Shown: one piece after another, positions 16,163 through 25,502 of the stretch
Numbering within the stretch: position 1 is the stretch's first letter
Layout of the letters: each line of letters starts with the position of its first letter
Assembly: GCF_000308595.1 (NCBI RefSeq)
Contig: NZ_BAGA01000074.1
Span: forward strand, 1-64,000
Length of the DNA: 64,000 nucleotides
From: Nocardia higoensis NBRC 100133
Lineage (GTDB): Bacteria; Actinomycetota; Actinomycetes; Mycobacteriales; Mycobacteriaceae
Reading direction: 5' to 3'
Notes under the pieces: generated by a model
Seen by the model: only the letters and a program-made list of their open reading frames with translations
What the model was told of the DNA's origin: nothing
The model's database searches: none
Program-made: the position numbers and the translations under genes

Positions 16163-17431
16163 TCAGCCCGACCGGTCTGCCCGGGGCGCATTCGTGGCTT
16201 CGGTCGAGTCGACGAGGATCGCTTGCTCGGTAGGCGCGGATTTGCACAGGGGGACCAGGGCGGCGGCCGCGAGCAGGGTGCCTACGCCCATCAGCACGAG
16301 GAAGCGCCAGTCGGCGAGCCAGGCGGCGGCCAGCGGCGCGCCCGCGCGGGAGAGCGCGATCGGGACGGTCATCACCGCCAGGATGCTGGCGAACCGGGCG
16401 ACGCCGAATGCGTCGGCCACGATCGAGGGACGTGCCACCACGCTGATTCCGTAGCCGAGGCCGAATCCGGCCACACACAACAGGGTCAAGGGCACCGAGG
16501 CGCCCGCCAGCGGCATGGCCACCAGGCCGAGTCCTTGGAGGGCGAACGACACGGTGGTCACCTGTGTCATGCCGAAGCGGCGCGCCAGTGGGGCCAGCGC
16601 CATGCGGGAGACGATCTGGAGGACTCCGACGGCGATGGGCATGGCGGCGGCGGTGGTGGGCGCGTGCCCGACATCGCGGAAGTAGCTCACCATCATGAGC
16701 AGGAAGGCCGCGGTGGCGCCGCTCTGTGCCACGAAAGCGATGACGAGCAGCCAGAATCGGGCGCTGCGCAGGGCACTGCCGACCGGTTCCCCACTGCCCT
16801 GGGCGACCCGGCCGAGGTGGGTGGCGCGGTCCGGCACCGCCCACAGGTGCAGGGGCACGGCGACCACCGCGAGCAGAGCGGCCAGCACCAGCAGGGTGCT
16901 GCGCCAGCCGATCAGGGTGTCGAGCCAGCCGGCCAGGAAGTAGAAGAAGCTGGTGGCCAGGCCGCAGATCATGGTGACGGCCACGATCGCGCCGTCACGG
17001 TGGCGGGTGTCGACCGCGACCACGAGGACGGCGAAGGCGGCCTCGTAGGTCGACATGGCCAGCGCCAGGCCGACGAGGACGAACGCCAGGTAGAGCTGGC
17101 CGAGGTTCTGGGCCTGTGACCACAGCAGGACCGCGCCGACGCCGATGGCCGAACCCGTCGTCATGAGCGCGCGCCCGCCGTAACGGTCGAGCAGGCCTCC
17201 GACCGGGACGGCCGCGAACGCCCCGACCAGGGTCGAAATGGTCGCGGCCACGGTGACTTCGGTGCGCGAGGCGCCCAGCGTCTGCGACATGGGGATGAGC
17301 AGGACGGTGAACGACTGGATCAGTGCGCCGTAGGCGACGGTGTTGGTGGCGGCGAAGACCGCGATCAGCCTGCGCCGACGGCGATCGTCGGCGCGACTGC
17401 CGGGACAACAGGCCGGGTCGCCGCCGCTCAT
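16163..17431 (-). CDS. MFS transporter
   Basis: A 422-residue major facilitator with about 12 transmembrane helices, a central cytoplasmic loop after helix 6, and the GGLLDRYGGR loop between helices 2 and 3 that is the MFS signature. The resemblance is to the monocarboxylate/oxalate-formate-like subgroup. Its ATG overlaps the stop of the SsuD-like gene by 4 bp (ATGA), making it the last gene of a three-gene operon with an oxidoreductase and a monooxygenase. It is therefore likely to carry the sulfur-containing substrate or a product, which is inference. Confidence 0.82.
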   Translation of the reverse strand: MSGGDPACCPGSRADDRRRRRLIAVFAATNTVAYGALIQSFTVLLIPMSQTLGASRTEVTVAATISTLVGAFAAVPVGGLLDRYGGRALMTTGSAIGVGAVLLWSQAQNLGQLYLAFVLVGLALAMSTYEAAFAVLVVAVDTRHRDGAIVAVTMICGLATSFFYFLAGWLDTLIGWRSTLLVLAALLAVVAVPLHLWAVPDRATHLGRVAQGSGEPVGSALRSARFWLLVIAFVAQSGATAAFLLMMVSYFRDVGHAPTTAAAMPIAVGVLQIVSRMALAPLARRFGMTQVTTVSFALQGLGLVAMPLAGASVPLTLLCVAGFGLGYGISVVARPSIVADAFGVARFASILAVMTVPIALSRAGAPLAAAWLADWRFLVLMGVGTLLAAAALVPLCKSAPTEQAILVDSTEATNAPRADRSG

Positions 17432-18489
17432 GCGCGCAGCAGTGGCAGCAGTTGCTCGCCTTGGCGCTTGATCTCCCGCAGGTAGGGGGTGTCGGAGAGA
17501 ACGAAGTGGGTGATGCCGAGGTCCTGGTACTTGCGCAGCGACTTGGCCACGTCCTCGGGGGAGCCGACGAGCCAGGTGGTGCCGGCGCCGCCGCCACCGA
17601 CCCGGCCGGGGGCGGTGTAGAGGTTGTCGTCGAGCACATCGCCGCGCTCGGCCAGATCGAGCAGGCGCTGCTGGCCGACTGCCTTGCGGCGGGCCAGGTT
17701 CTGCTCGGGGCGATTCTTCGCCAGTTCGGCGACCTTCGCTTCGGCGTCGGCCCAGGCCTGTTCGGTGGTGTCGCGCACGAATGTGGTGATGCGCAGGCCG
17801 TATTCGAGCGGAGGATGCTCACGGCCGAGTTCGGCGCTCAGTGCTTCCAGCTTCTCGATGCGCTCGCGCACGCCTTCCAGCGGCTCGCCCCAGAACAGTT
17901 GCACGTCGGCCTCGGTGGCGGCGACGCGCTGGGCGGCCTCGGAGGCGCCGCCGAAGTAGAGCTTGGGATGCGGCCTGCCCTCGCGCGCCACGATGCGCGG
18001 CTGCACCGTCGAGTCCTTCAGCCGGTAGTACTCGCCGTTGTAGGTGACATTCTCCTCGGTCCACAGCTTGCGGACGACCTGCAGGAATTCCTTGGTGCGC
18101 GCGTAGCGGTCGGCCTGCGGGCCCTCGGTGTCGCCGTAGGCCTCGAGATGGTCGGTGCCGGAAACGATGTTGATGCGCACCCGGCCGCCGGTCAGGTGGT
18201 CCAGAGTCGCCGCGGCGGTGGCGAAGTTCGCCGGCTGCCAGTAGCCGGGGCGGATGGCGATGAGCGGCTCGAAGGTGGTGGTGCGGGCGGCCAGGGCGGC
18301 GGCGACGGTGAAGGTGTCCGGACGGCCCCAGCCGGTGCCGATCAGCGCGCCCTGCCAGCCGTGCTCCTCGAGCGCCTTCGCGTGCGAGGTGAGCGTGTCG
18401 AGGCTGTTGTGGTCGGGCGTGACCGTGTCGTCGCCACGGTGACCGGGGTCGACCTGATTGGGGATGTACCAGAGGACTTCGGGGCTCAT
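17428..18489 (-). CDS. LLM-class FMN-dependent monooxygenase (SsuD-like)
   Basis: A 353-residue luciferase-like TIM-barrel enzyme. The pattern EVLWYIPNQVD..., the WQGALIGTG strand, AIRPGYWQP, and LDHLTGGRVRINIVSGTD match the alkanesulfonate monooxygenase group, which uses reduced FMN and oxygen to cleave C-S bonds. It follows the acyl-CoA-dehydrogenase-like gene by 27 bp and overlaps the MFS gene. No NADH:FMN reductase is present nearby, so the reduced flavin must come from elsewhere. The substrate could be an alkanesulfonate, sulfone or related compound. Confidence 0.82.
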   Translation of the reverse strand: MSPEVLWYIPNQVDPGHRGDDTVTPDHNSLDTLTSHAKALEEHGWQGALIGTGWGRPDTFTVAAALAARTTTFEPLIAIRPGYWQPANFATAAATLDHLTGGRVRINIVSGTDHLEAYGDTEGPQADRYARTKEFLQVVRKLWTEENVTYNGEYYRLKDSTVQPRIVAREGRPHPKLYFGGASEAAQRVAATEADVQLFWGEPLEGVRERIEKLEALSAELGREHPPLEYGLRITTFVRDTTEQAWADAEAKVAELAKNRPEQNLARRKAVGQQRLLDLAERGDVLDDNLYTAPGRVGGGGAGTTWLVGSPEDVAKSLRKYQDLGITHFVLSDTPYLREIKRQGEQLLPLLRA

Positions 18490-18516
18490 CGGTGGTGCTT
18501 TCTTGTTCGGGTGGGT

Positions 18517-19620
18517 TCAGCGGGCGAGCTGGGTGAGCTGCGCCCGGCGAACATCGGAGTTCTGGCCTTGGACCAGGACGAACAGCGCGCAGCGCGCGTG
18601 GAGTTGGGCGGTGTCGTCCTCGGCGAGTCCGCGCCCGGCGCGCGCGATGAGCAGCGCGCGGGTCACGGTGGACAACGCGTCGCCGACGGCGATCTTGGTC
18701 TGCAGGCGCTCGGGGATCCGATACGGATCAGGGCCCGCGGTGACCGCCTCGTCGGCGAGCCGGTAGGCGGTGCGGCGCAGGTCCTCGATGCGTGGACGCC
18801 AGACCGCGGCGACTTCGCGGGCCTGGGGGTCCTCGGTCTGTTCGAGTTCGCGCAGTACGGTCTCGGCCAGGCCGAAATGCTGGCCGCGGGCATCGGAGGC
18901 GACGCCCTGGTCGAGGCGGCGCGACTCTGTCAGCGGCTGGACGGTCAGCACCTGATCGTCGGGGACGAACACCTCGTCGATGCGTACGCGGGCGGTCCGG
19001 CTGCCCGCGACCGCGCCGAGCGCCAACGGCCCGGCGCTGCGGGTGCGTTCGCCGACCGGAACCAGCGCGGTGACCACGTTCTCCGACTCGGGCTCGACGG
19101 CGGCCACGGTGAGCGCGGCATTGAGTCCCCAGCCGCTCACCCAGGAGATCGTGCCGTCGAAGACCCAGCCGCCGGGCACGCGTCGCGCGGCGATGTAGTG
19201 GTGCGGATACCGCCGGACATCGCTGACTCCCGCACCGAGCAGCAGTTCGCCGCGCAGCACCCGCTGCGCCAGTTCGCCGACGGCGCCCGCGCGCCGGACC
19301 TGCTCGGCGATCCGGCCTGCCAGCGGCGCGTGCTGTGCCCACACCAGCCAGGTGTTGAAGCAGGCTCCGGCGATGATCTCGTGCAGTTGCCGGTCGTGCG
19401 CGCGCCCGAGTGCGGCGCCGCCGTAGTGCGCGGGGGCGAGGTGGTTGAGCAGGCCCAGTGCCGCGAGTTCGCCGACGCGTGCGTTGTCGACCCCGTCGCG
19501 GTCGGTGACGAGTGCGCGCGGGCGCAGCTCGCTCTCGGCGTAGGCGCGGACGCGTTCCACGAAAGCGTCACCGTCCACGGCGTTTTCGGCAATCTCAGCC
19601 GTGCTGTCCGCCGTCGTCAT
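18517..19620 (-). CDS. Acyl-CoA dehydrogenase-like flavoprotein (SfnB/DszC-like)
   Basis: A 367-residue member of the acyl-CoA dehydrogenase superfamily. It shows the N-terminal helical domain (LAALGLLNHLAPAHYGGAAL), the middle beta domain with GWVFDGTISWVSGWG, and a C-terminal helical bundle. The catalytic Glu of true acyl-CoA dehydrogenases is not evident. In organosulfur operons such proteins (SfnB, DszC types) are flavin-dependent monooxygenases or of unknown role. The ATG at 19618-19620 with GAAGGAAG upstream is preferred; an in-frame 54-residue extension has no such site. It is first in the operon with the SsuD-like and MFS genes. Confidence 0.75.
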   Translation of the reverse strand: MTTADSTAEIAENAVDGDAFVERVRAYAESELRPRALVTDRDGVDNARVGELAALGLLNHLAPAHYGGAALGRAHDRQLHEIIAGACFNTWLVWAQHAPLAGRIAEQVRRAGAVGELAQRVLRGELLLGAGVSDVRRYPHHYIAARRVPGGWVFDGTISWVSGWGLNAALTVAAVEPESENVVTALVPVGERTRSAGPLALGAVAGSRTARVRIDEVFVPDDQVLTVQPLTESRRLDQGVASDARGQHFGLAETVLRELEQTEDPQAREVAAVWRPRIEDLRRTAYRLADEAVTAGPDPYRIPERLQTKIAVGDALSTVTRALLIARAGRGLAEDDTAQLHARCALFVLVQGQNSDVRRAQLTQLAR

Positions 19621-19874
19621 CGCTTCCTTCCCTCCGCCGGTGCCCGACTCGAGAAGTATCGGCCGGGAAATCGGGGGTGAACCGGGAGCAGGGGCCGGAG
19701 GCCGTCCCTGGATATCGCTTCTGACCAGCGGAAATGGTGACGAAAGGGCAATAAAATCCGGCAGATTCGAGTGCGGGTGCACGCCGTGCGGCGCGGCGAC
19801 ATACCGGTCGGTGTGTGGGGGTTACGCTCGGAGGAAAACCGAGTCGTGTGTCACAACCCCAGGAGGTGTGGCTC

Positions 19875-21482
19875 GTGCGGAGAAGCAGATGCGGGGTGGT
19901 TGCCGGGTTGGTGGTGGTGGGATTGGTGGCAGGCGCGTGCACGGTGGGTGAGGACAGCGACGACGCGGCGGGGCCGAGTGCGACGCCCGCCTCGACGAGG
20001 CCGCACGAGGTGTCGCCGAACGCGGTCGCCGGGGTGGCGATCCCGGACGGGCAGATCGATCGGGCGGTCGGTGAACTGGATCGCCTGGCCGGTGCGCTGA
20101 TGGCGGACTCGAAGATCCCAGGTATGGCCGTGGCGGTCGTGCACGACGGGAAAGTGGTGTACAGCAAGGGGTTCGGGGTGCGGGATGTCACCACCGGCGA
20201 ACCGGTCGGCGAGCGGACGGTTTTCCAGCTGGCCTCGGTCTCCAAACCCCTCGGGGCCACCGTGGTGGCGCGGCAGGTCGGCGCGGGACAGGTGGCTTGG
20301 GACACCCCGATATGGGAACTGTCGCCGGGATTCGCACTCGGGGACGCGTATGTGTCCGAGCACGTGACGGTGGGCGACCTCTACGCGCACCGCTCCGGAC
20401 TGCCCGACCACGCCGGCGACCTGCTCGAGGACCTGGGCTACGACCGGACGCAGGTGCTGGAGCGCTTGCGGCAACTGCCGCTGACGCCCTTCCGCGACTC
20501 GTATGCCTATACGAACTTCGGTCTCACGGCGGCCGCCGTCGCGGTCGCCGACAAGGCGGGCACCGATTGGGCGACGTTGTCCGAACGGGAGATCTACCGG
20601 CCGCTCGGCATGACCGAAACCAGTTCGCGCTACCAGGATTTCGTGAACCGTGCGGACCGTGCGGTCGGGCACATCCTGGTCGACGGCGAGTACCGGCCCG
20701 CCGATCCGCCCCGCGACCCCGACGCGCAGTCACCCGCCGGTGGCGCGAGTTCGTCCGTGCGCGACATGGCTCGCTGGCTGGCCATGCTGCTCGGCGACGG
20801 CACGTTCGAAGGCTCCGAGATCGTGCCGTCCGCCGCGCTGCTGCCGGCCATCAGCCCGCAGACCGTCTCCGCGCCGCCTGCCGACCCGGACAGCCGCACC
20901 GGTTTCTACGGCTTCGGCTTCAATGTGAGTTCCTCGTCCGCGGGCCGGGTGGTGCTGGGCCACTCCGGCGCGTTCAATCTCGGCGCGGGCACGGCGTTCA
21001 CCGCGATCCCCAGCGCCGACGTCGGCATCGTGACCCTCACCAATGCCGCGGGCATCGGGATCCCCGAAACGCTGAACGCCGAGTTCGCCGACCTCGTGCA
21101 GTTCGGTGAGATCCGGGAGGACTGGCGCGAGCTGTACCGGCAGGCCTTCGAACAGATCGACGCCCCATCCGGCGCGCTCGTCGGCAAGGACGCGCCCGCC
21201 GACCCGGCGCCCGCCCGACCGCCGGGCGAATACGCGGGCTCCTATGCCAACTCGTTCTACGGCACGGCGACTGTGGAGGTGCGTGCGGGCGAACTGGTCG
21301 TGATCCTCGGCCCGAACAAGACGACCCTGCCGCTGCGGCACTGGGACGGCGACACCTTCGTCTTCACCCCCACCGGGGAAGGGGCCGACCCGGGCACGGT
21401 ATCGAAGGCGACTTTCGCCGGCGACCGGTTGGTGCTCGAGTACTACGACCGCGACGGGTTGGGCACTTTCACCCGGTCCTGA
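19875..21482 (+). CDS. Beta-lactamase-fold serine hydrolase, lipoprotein
   Basis: A 535-residue exported serine hydrolase of the class C beta-lactamase/PBP4* family. Signal sequence and lipobox VAGAC with Cys22 indicate a membrane-anchored lipoprotein. Active-site motifs are SVSK (Ser121, Lys124), YTN (212-214) and HSG (363-365), followed by a C-terminal DUF3471-like beta domain of about 100 residues. The GTG at 19875 is decided by AGGAGG at 19861-19866. It might act on peptidoglycan peptides, esters or D-amino-acid compounds; beta-lactamase activity cannot be deduced. Confidence 0.87.
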   Translation: MRRSRCGVVAGLVVVGLVAGACTVGEDSDDAAGPSATPASTRPHEVSPNAVAGVAIPDGQIDRAVGELDRLAGALMADSKIPGMAVAVVHDGKVVYSKGFGVRDVTTGEPVGERTVFQLASVSKPLGATVVARQVGAGQVAWDTPIWELSPGFALGDAYVSEHVTVGDLYAHRSGLPDHAGDLLEDLGYDRTQVLERLRQLPLTPFRDSYAYTNFGLTAAAVAVADKAGTDWATLSEREIYRPLGMTETSSRYQDFVNRADRAVGHILVDGEYRPADPPRDPDAQSPAGGASSSVRDMARWLAMLLGDGTFEGSEIVPSAALLPAISPQTVSAPPADPDSRTGFYGFGFNVSSSSAGRVVLGHSGAFNLGAGTAFTAIPSADVGIVTLTNAAGIGIPETLNAEFADLVQFGEIREDWRELYRQAFEQIDAPSGALVGKDAPADPAPARPPGEYAGSYANSFYGTATVEVRAGELVVILGPNKTTLPLRHWDGDTFVFTPTGEGADPGTVSKATFAGDRLVLEYYDRDGLGTFTRS

Positions 21483-21492
21483 CCGCGCGTCG

Positions 21493-23118
21493 TCATATCG
21501 CGTTCGCGGCGAGTGCGGCCTTCCATCCGCCGAACGCGCTGATGTCGGTGGCCGCCTCGGCGGCCGCGCCTTCGCAGCCGAAGCCGGTGGTCCACCTGCC
21601 GTCGTCGAGTTCGACCGAACCCAGGTGCATGGGGGCGGGCAGGGCGGCGAGGAAGCGGCCGAGCGCGGCCGGGGACAGCAGCCAGCGTTCGCCGGCGACC
21701 GCGACGCCGGACTCGGCTTCGCCCACCCGGGTGACGGCCGGTTTGGGCGGGGTGGTCTTCATCGCCCCGAGCCGGTAGCGCGGCGAGGTGCGGACCGGTC
21801 CGGCCCAGCGCGCGCCGAGATCGGTGAGCTGATGGGCGAGCGGTTGATCGCGCAGGTGCGCGCCGAAGACGACCAGCTCCTGCACCGGCGCGACCCGGGC
21901 GGGCCAGGTGGACGCGAGTTGTTCGGTGACCGTGGCGCCGTTCGGCACGAGTGCGGCGATATCGATCGCGACGGCGTCCTCGAAGGGGCGGGCGAAGACG
22001 GTGACGCCGAACTGCGCTGCCCCCGCGGTCCCCGCGGGCACGGCGACCGCGCACAGGTCGAACAGGTTGCAGAAATTGGTGTAGGTGCCGACGCGGGAGT
22101 TGACGCCGATCGGGTCGGCGGTGACTTCGGCGATGGTCGGCTGGAACGGGGCGGTGGGAGCCAGGAGGGCGTCCGCGCCGTCGAGGCTCGCCATCGCCCG
22201 CGCGCGCAATCGCTCCAGCTCCGCGAGATCCGAGACGAGGCGATGGGCGGGCAGGTCGCGGGCCGCGCGGATGATCGCCCCCACGGTGGCATCGACCGTG
22301 TCCGAACCGCGGTCGACGAATTCGCCGACCGCCGAATAGCGTTCGGCCACCAGCGCGCCCTCGTAGAGCAGCTTCGCCGCTGCCAGGAACGGGGTCGGAT
22401 CGATGGTCACGATCGCCACGCCGCGCTCTCGCAGGCCCGCCACCGTGCGCTCGAACGCGGCGAGCCACTCGGGGTCCATCTCCGGCAGAGTGTCGAATAT
22501 CGCGACCACCGGCCGGGGCGGCGCGGCGAGGCGGGTGTCGGCGGGCCACGGCCTGCCCGGCGCGCCCGCCGCCATGACACCCATCGCCAGGTCCGCGGTG
22601 GCGAGGTCGGCGGCGAAGATCGTGACGCAGTCGAAGGAACGGCAGGCGGGGACGACGCCGTCGGTGCTCACCACGCCGACCGTGGGTTTGATGCCGACCA
22701 GGCCCTGGAATGCGGCGGGGACCCGGCCGGAACCGGCGGTGTCGGTGCCGATCGCGATGTCTGCCGCACCCAGTGCGACGGCCACCGCCGACCCGGAACT
22801 CGAACCGCCGCAGACATATTCGGGTCTGCGGGAGTCGGGCACCGCGCCGTAGGGGGAGCGGGTGCCGACCAGGCCGGTGGCGAACTGGTCGAGGTTCGTC
22901 TTGCCGGTCACCACCGCACCGGCCGCGCGCAGTGCGGCCACCGCCGCGGCGTCGGTCGCGGGCACATAGGCGTAGTCCGGGCATCCCGCCGTGGTCGGCA
23001 GGCCCGCCACGTCCACGTTGTCCTTGACCGCCAGCCGCAGTCCGGCCAGTGGACCGCTCGCCGTGGCGATCTCGGCGGCCACGTCCTCGTCGGCTCGCCG
23101 GTGGATCCACACGCTCAT
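21493..23118 (-). CDS. atzF: Allophanate hydrolase
   Basis: A 541-residue amidase-signature enzyme that hydrolyses allophanate to ammonium and CO2. The Ser-Ser-Lys set is visible: Lys32 in VKDNVD, the GGSSSGSA loop at 104-111 and nucleophile Ser130 in GTDTAGSGR. A C-terminal AtzF-specific domain of about 120 residues follows (QELVVFGAHL...GSVELDDGRWTTGFGCE). The ATG at 23118 has GGGAGAG just upstream; a GTG one codon earlier is possible. It completes the pathway of the cluster running from the permease at 28435: carboxylation, deimination, then allophanate cleavage. Confidence 0.88.
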   Translation of the reverse strand: MSVWIHRRADEDVAAEIATASGPLAGLRLAVKDNVDVAGLPTTAGCPDYAYVPATDAAAVAALRAAGAVVTGKTNLDQFATGLVGTRSPYGAVPDSRRPEYVCGGSSSGSAVAVALGAADIAIGTDTAGSGRVPAAFQGLVGIKPTVGVVSTDGVVPACRSFDCVTIFAADLATADLAMGVMAAGAPGRPWPADTRLAAPPRPVVAIFDTLPEMDPEWLAAFERTVAGLRERGVAIVTIDPTPFLAAAKLLYEGALVAERYSAVGEFVDRGSDTVDATVGAIIRAARDLPAHRLVSDLAELERLRARAMASLDGADALLAPTAPFQPTIAEVTADPIGVNSRVGTYTNFCNLFDLCAVAVPAGTAGAAQFGVTVFARPFEDAVAIDIAALVPNGATVTEQLASTWPARVAPVQELVVFGAHLRDQPLAHQLTDLGARWAGPVRTSPRYRLGAMKTTPPKPAVTRVGEAESGVAVAGERWLLSPAALGRFLAALPAPMHLGSVELDDGRWTTGFGCEGAAAEAATDISAFGGWKAALAANAI

Positions 23119-23350
23119 CACTTCTCTCCCATCCTTCGCCGGAGGTGTGTCACCACCGGCGTTCGGCGGCCGCGTCGCCGGTGGACGCGGACGCTCACGC
23201 TGTCGTTTCGGTCGGCTCGCGGAGGGCGCGCCACGACCGGAGTTCGGCCGCTGCGGCCGGCACGGATCACCGGGCGCGGCCGATACTCACGACTTCTCCC
23301 CGGTCAGCTCGCCGGAAGTCCGCCACGACTGCCGTTCGGCGGCGAAGGCC
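23113..23350. repeat. Three degenerate direct repeats at the carboxylase/atzF junction
   Basis: Units of about 63 bp begin near 23113, 23192 and 23286, sharing CTCA.. at one end and a CGCCGGA..GT....CAC.AC.G..GTTCGG core. The third unit is the last about 20 codons of the carboxyltransferase gene; the first contains the atzF start. The middle unit is the most decayed. The pattern suggests duplication of the 3' end of the carboxylase gene. Confidence 0.5.
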
Positions 23351-25467
23351 CCGGCCTGCTTCGCGCGGAACTCGCCGATCGATTCCGCGTTGTCGTCGAG
23401 GAAACGGCGGTAATCGGCGAGGCGGAACTCGCCGTCCTCGACGCGCAGTTCGCCGCGGCCGGCGGCGGTGTCGGCGCGCAGGTCGAGCAGTTCCTCCGCC
23501 GAGACCGGGTACCAGCGAATCCGGTCGAACCAGCGCAGCAGCCAGGGGTCGGCGTCGCCGGGGCCGCCCGGGGCGCGGTGGTTCCAGACCTGGGTGGTGC
23601 GGCCGACGAACTGGTAGCCGCCGGGGCCTTCCATCCCGTAGATGCACAGATAGGCGCCGCCGATGCCGACCGCGTTCTCCGGGGTCCAGGTGCGGGCCGG
23701 GTTGTACTTGGTGGTGACCAGGCGGTGCCGGGGGTCGGTCGGGGTGGCGACCGGCGCGCCCAGGTAGACATCGCCCAGTCCGAGTACGAGATATTCGGCG
23801 GCGAAGACGGTGTCGAAGACCTCGGCCACCGAGGCCAATCCGTTCATGCGGCGGATGAATTCGATGTTCCACGGGCACCACGGCGCGTCGGAGCGCACGC
23901 CGTGCATGTAACGGATGATGGCCTCGCGAGTGGCCGGGTCGTCCCAGGACAGCGGCAGGTGCACGGTGCGGCTGGGTACCACCAGTTCCTCGGCGGGTGG
24001 CAGGGTTACTTCGGCCTCGGCGAGCAGCGTCAGCAGTTTCGGCGTGGGGAGGCGGTCCGGATCGACACGCACCTGCAGCGACCGCACACCCGGGGTCAGT
24101 TCGGTGATGCCGGGTTCGTTCCGCTCGAGCAGGTGCTGGTGCAGAGCGTGCACGCGGGCGCGCAGGCCCAGGTCGAGGGTCATGTCGCCGTATTCGACGA
24201 GGACGCCGTCGTCGCCCGCGCGGCGGTAGGTGATCGAGGTGTGTTCGTCGGCCTCGCCGCGGGTGAGCACGCCGTCGTCGGCGTCGCCGCCGGGGGAGAG
24301 CACGATCGGCCAGTTCGCGCGGCGGGCGGCCCCGAGTTCGCGCGGGGAGGCGGCGTGCCCGGCGCGCACGGGGACGAAGCGCACCGTGTCGCCCGGGGTG
24401 AGCTGGCCGAGCTTCCAGCGTTCGGCGGCCACCACGGTCACCGGGCAGACGAAGCCGCCGAGGCTGGGGCCGTCCGGGCCGAGCAGGATCGGGGTGTCGC
24501 CGGTGAAGTCCAGTGCGCCGACCGAGTAGGCGGTGTCGTGGATGTTGGACGGATGCAGTCCCGCCTCGCCGCCGTCCGCACGAGCCCAGCGCGGCTTCGG
24601 GCCCACGAGGCGCACCCCGGTGCGATCGGAGTTGAAGTGCACCTCGTAGTCGGTGGCCAGGATGGTGTCGATGTCCTCGCGGGTGAAGAACTCCGGCGCG
24701 CCGTGCGGGCCCTCGGTGACGGCCAGCTCCCAGCGATGCGAGAAGGCCGGACGGTGGTCGGCGGGGACGGCGGTCGCGGCCCCGCCGTGATCGGCGGCGA
24801 GCGGCAGCACGTCGTCGGCACGCAGCGCCGCACCGGTCCGGCCGCCGAATCCGCCGAGGGTGAATGTCGATGCGCTGCCGAGGTATTCGTCGACGTCGAT
24901 GCCGCCGGCGATGAGGATGTAGCAGCGCATCCCCGGCCCGCGAACCGTGCCGACATCGAGCACGCCGCCCGCGGGCACCGATACCGGGCGCCACTGCGGC
25001 ACCGGAACGCCGTCCACCCGCACGTCGGCGGGCGCACCGGTCACACATACCCGTGTCGGGACCGCGAAGCGGAGCGCGGGCCCGGCCAGCGTGCATTCCA
25101 GACCCGGCGCACCCTCCGCGTTGCCGAGAGCCCGATTGCCCAGCCGGAAGGACAGGTCGTCCATCGGTCCCGACGGCGGAACACCCACATGCCAGTACCC
25201 GATCCGGCCCGGCCAGTCCTGCACGGTGGTGAGCATGCCCGGCCGCAGCACCTCGCAACTGCCCGCAGCGCCGTCGAGCCGGGCGGCCACGGCGGACCGG
25301 TCAGCGAGGTCGGCCGCCACCGGAACGGCGGGTCCGTCGGCGTCGAGCGATGCGCGAGCGGCGGCCGGCGCGGCACCGTCGCTCGCCTCGCCGGGGGACG
25401 GCGCGGCCGAGATACCGGGGGAGGAGGAAAGCGGCGCGGGTGCGGTGAGGGTGATGCCCGGGTTCAT
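23287..25467 (-). CDS. Urea/guanidine carboxylase carboxyltransferase subunit, lacking biotin domains
   Basis: A 726-residue protein made of the two carboxyltransferase domains of urea amidolyase-type carboxylases. After a 70-residue Ala/Pro-rich lead, LRPGMLTTVQDWPGRIGYWHVG opens the KipA-like (CT_A_B) domain, about 74-370; the KipI-like (CT_C_D) domain starts near SITYRRAGDDGVLVEYG and ends with KYNPARTW...YGMEGPGGYQFVGRT. Full-length enzymes are about 1200 residues, with an N-terminal biotin carboxylase and a C-terminal biotinyl domain (MKM motif); both are absent here. The ATG at 25467 has GGAGG upstream. It would need separate biotin carboxylase and carrier subunits, or be impaired. Confidence 0.82.
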   Translation of the reverse strand: MNPGITLTAPAPLSSSPGISAAPSPGEASDGAAPAAARASLDADGPAVPVAADLADRSAVAARLDGAAGSCEVLRPGMLTTVQDWPGRIGYWHVGVPPSGPMDDLSFRLGNRALGNAEGAPGLECTLAGPALRFAVPTRVCVTGAPADVRVDGVPVPQWRPVSVPAGGVLDVGTVRGPGMRCYILIAGGIDVDEYLGSASTFTLGGFGGRTGAALRADDVLPLAADHGGAATAVPADHRPAFSHRWELAVTEGPHGAPEFFTREDIDTILATDYEVHFNSDRTGVRLVGPKPRWARADGGEAGLHPSNIHDTAYSVGALDFTGDTPILLGPDGPSLGGFVCPVTVVAAERWKLGQLTPGDTVRFVPVRAGHAASPRELGAARRANWPIVLSPGGDADDGVLTRGEADEHTSITYRRAGDDGVLVEYGDMTLDLGLRARVHALHQHLLERNEPGITELTPGVRSLQVRVDPDRLPTPKLLTLLAEAEVTLPPAEELVVPSRTVHLPLSWDDPATREAIIRYMHGVRSDAPWCPWNIEFIRRMNGLASVAEVFDTVFAAEYLVLGLGDVYLGAPVATPTDPRHRLVTTKYNPARTWTPENAVGIGGAYLCIYGMEGPGGYQFVGRTTQVWNHRAPGGPGDADPWLLRWFDRIRWYPVSAEELLDLRADTAAGRGELRVEDGEFRLADYRRFLDDNAESIGEFRAKQAGAFAAERQSWRTSGELTGEKS

Positions 25468-25502
25468 GTCGGGGCCTCCGTTCGGGTGCGGCGGGGAGTG
25501 GG

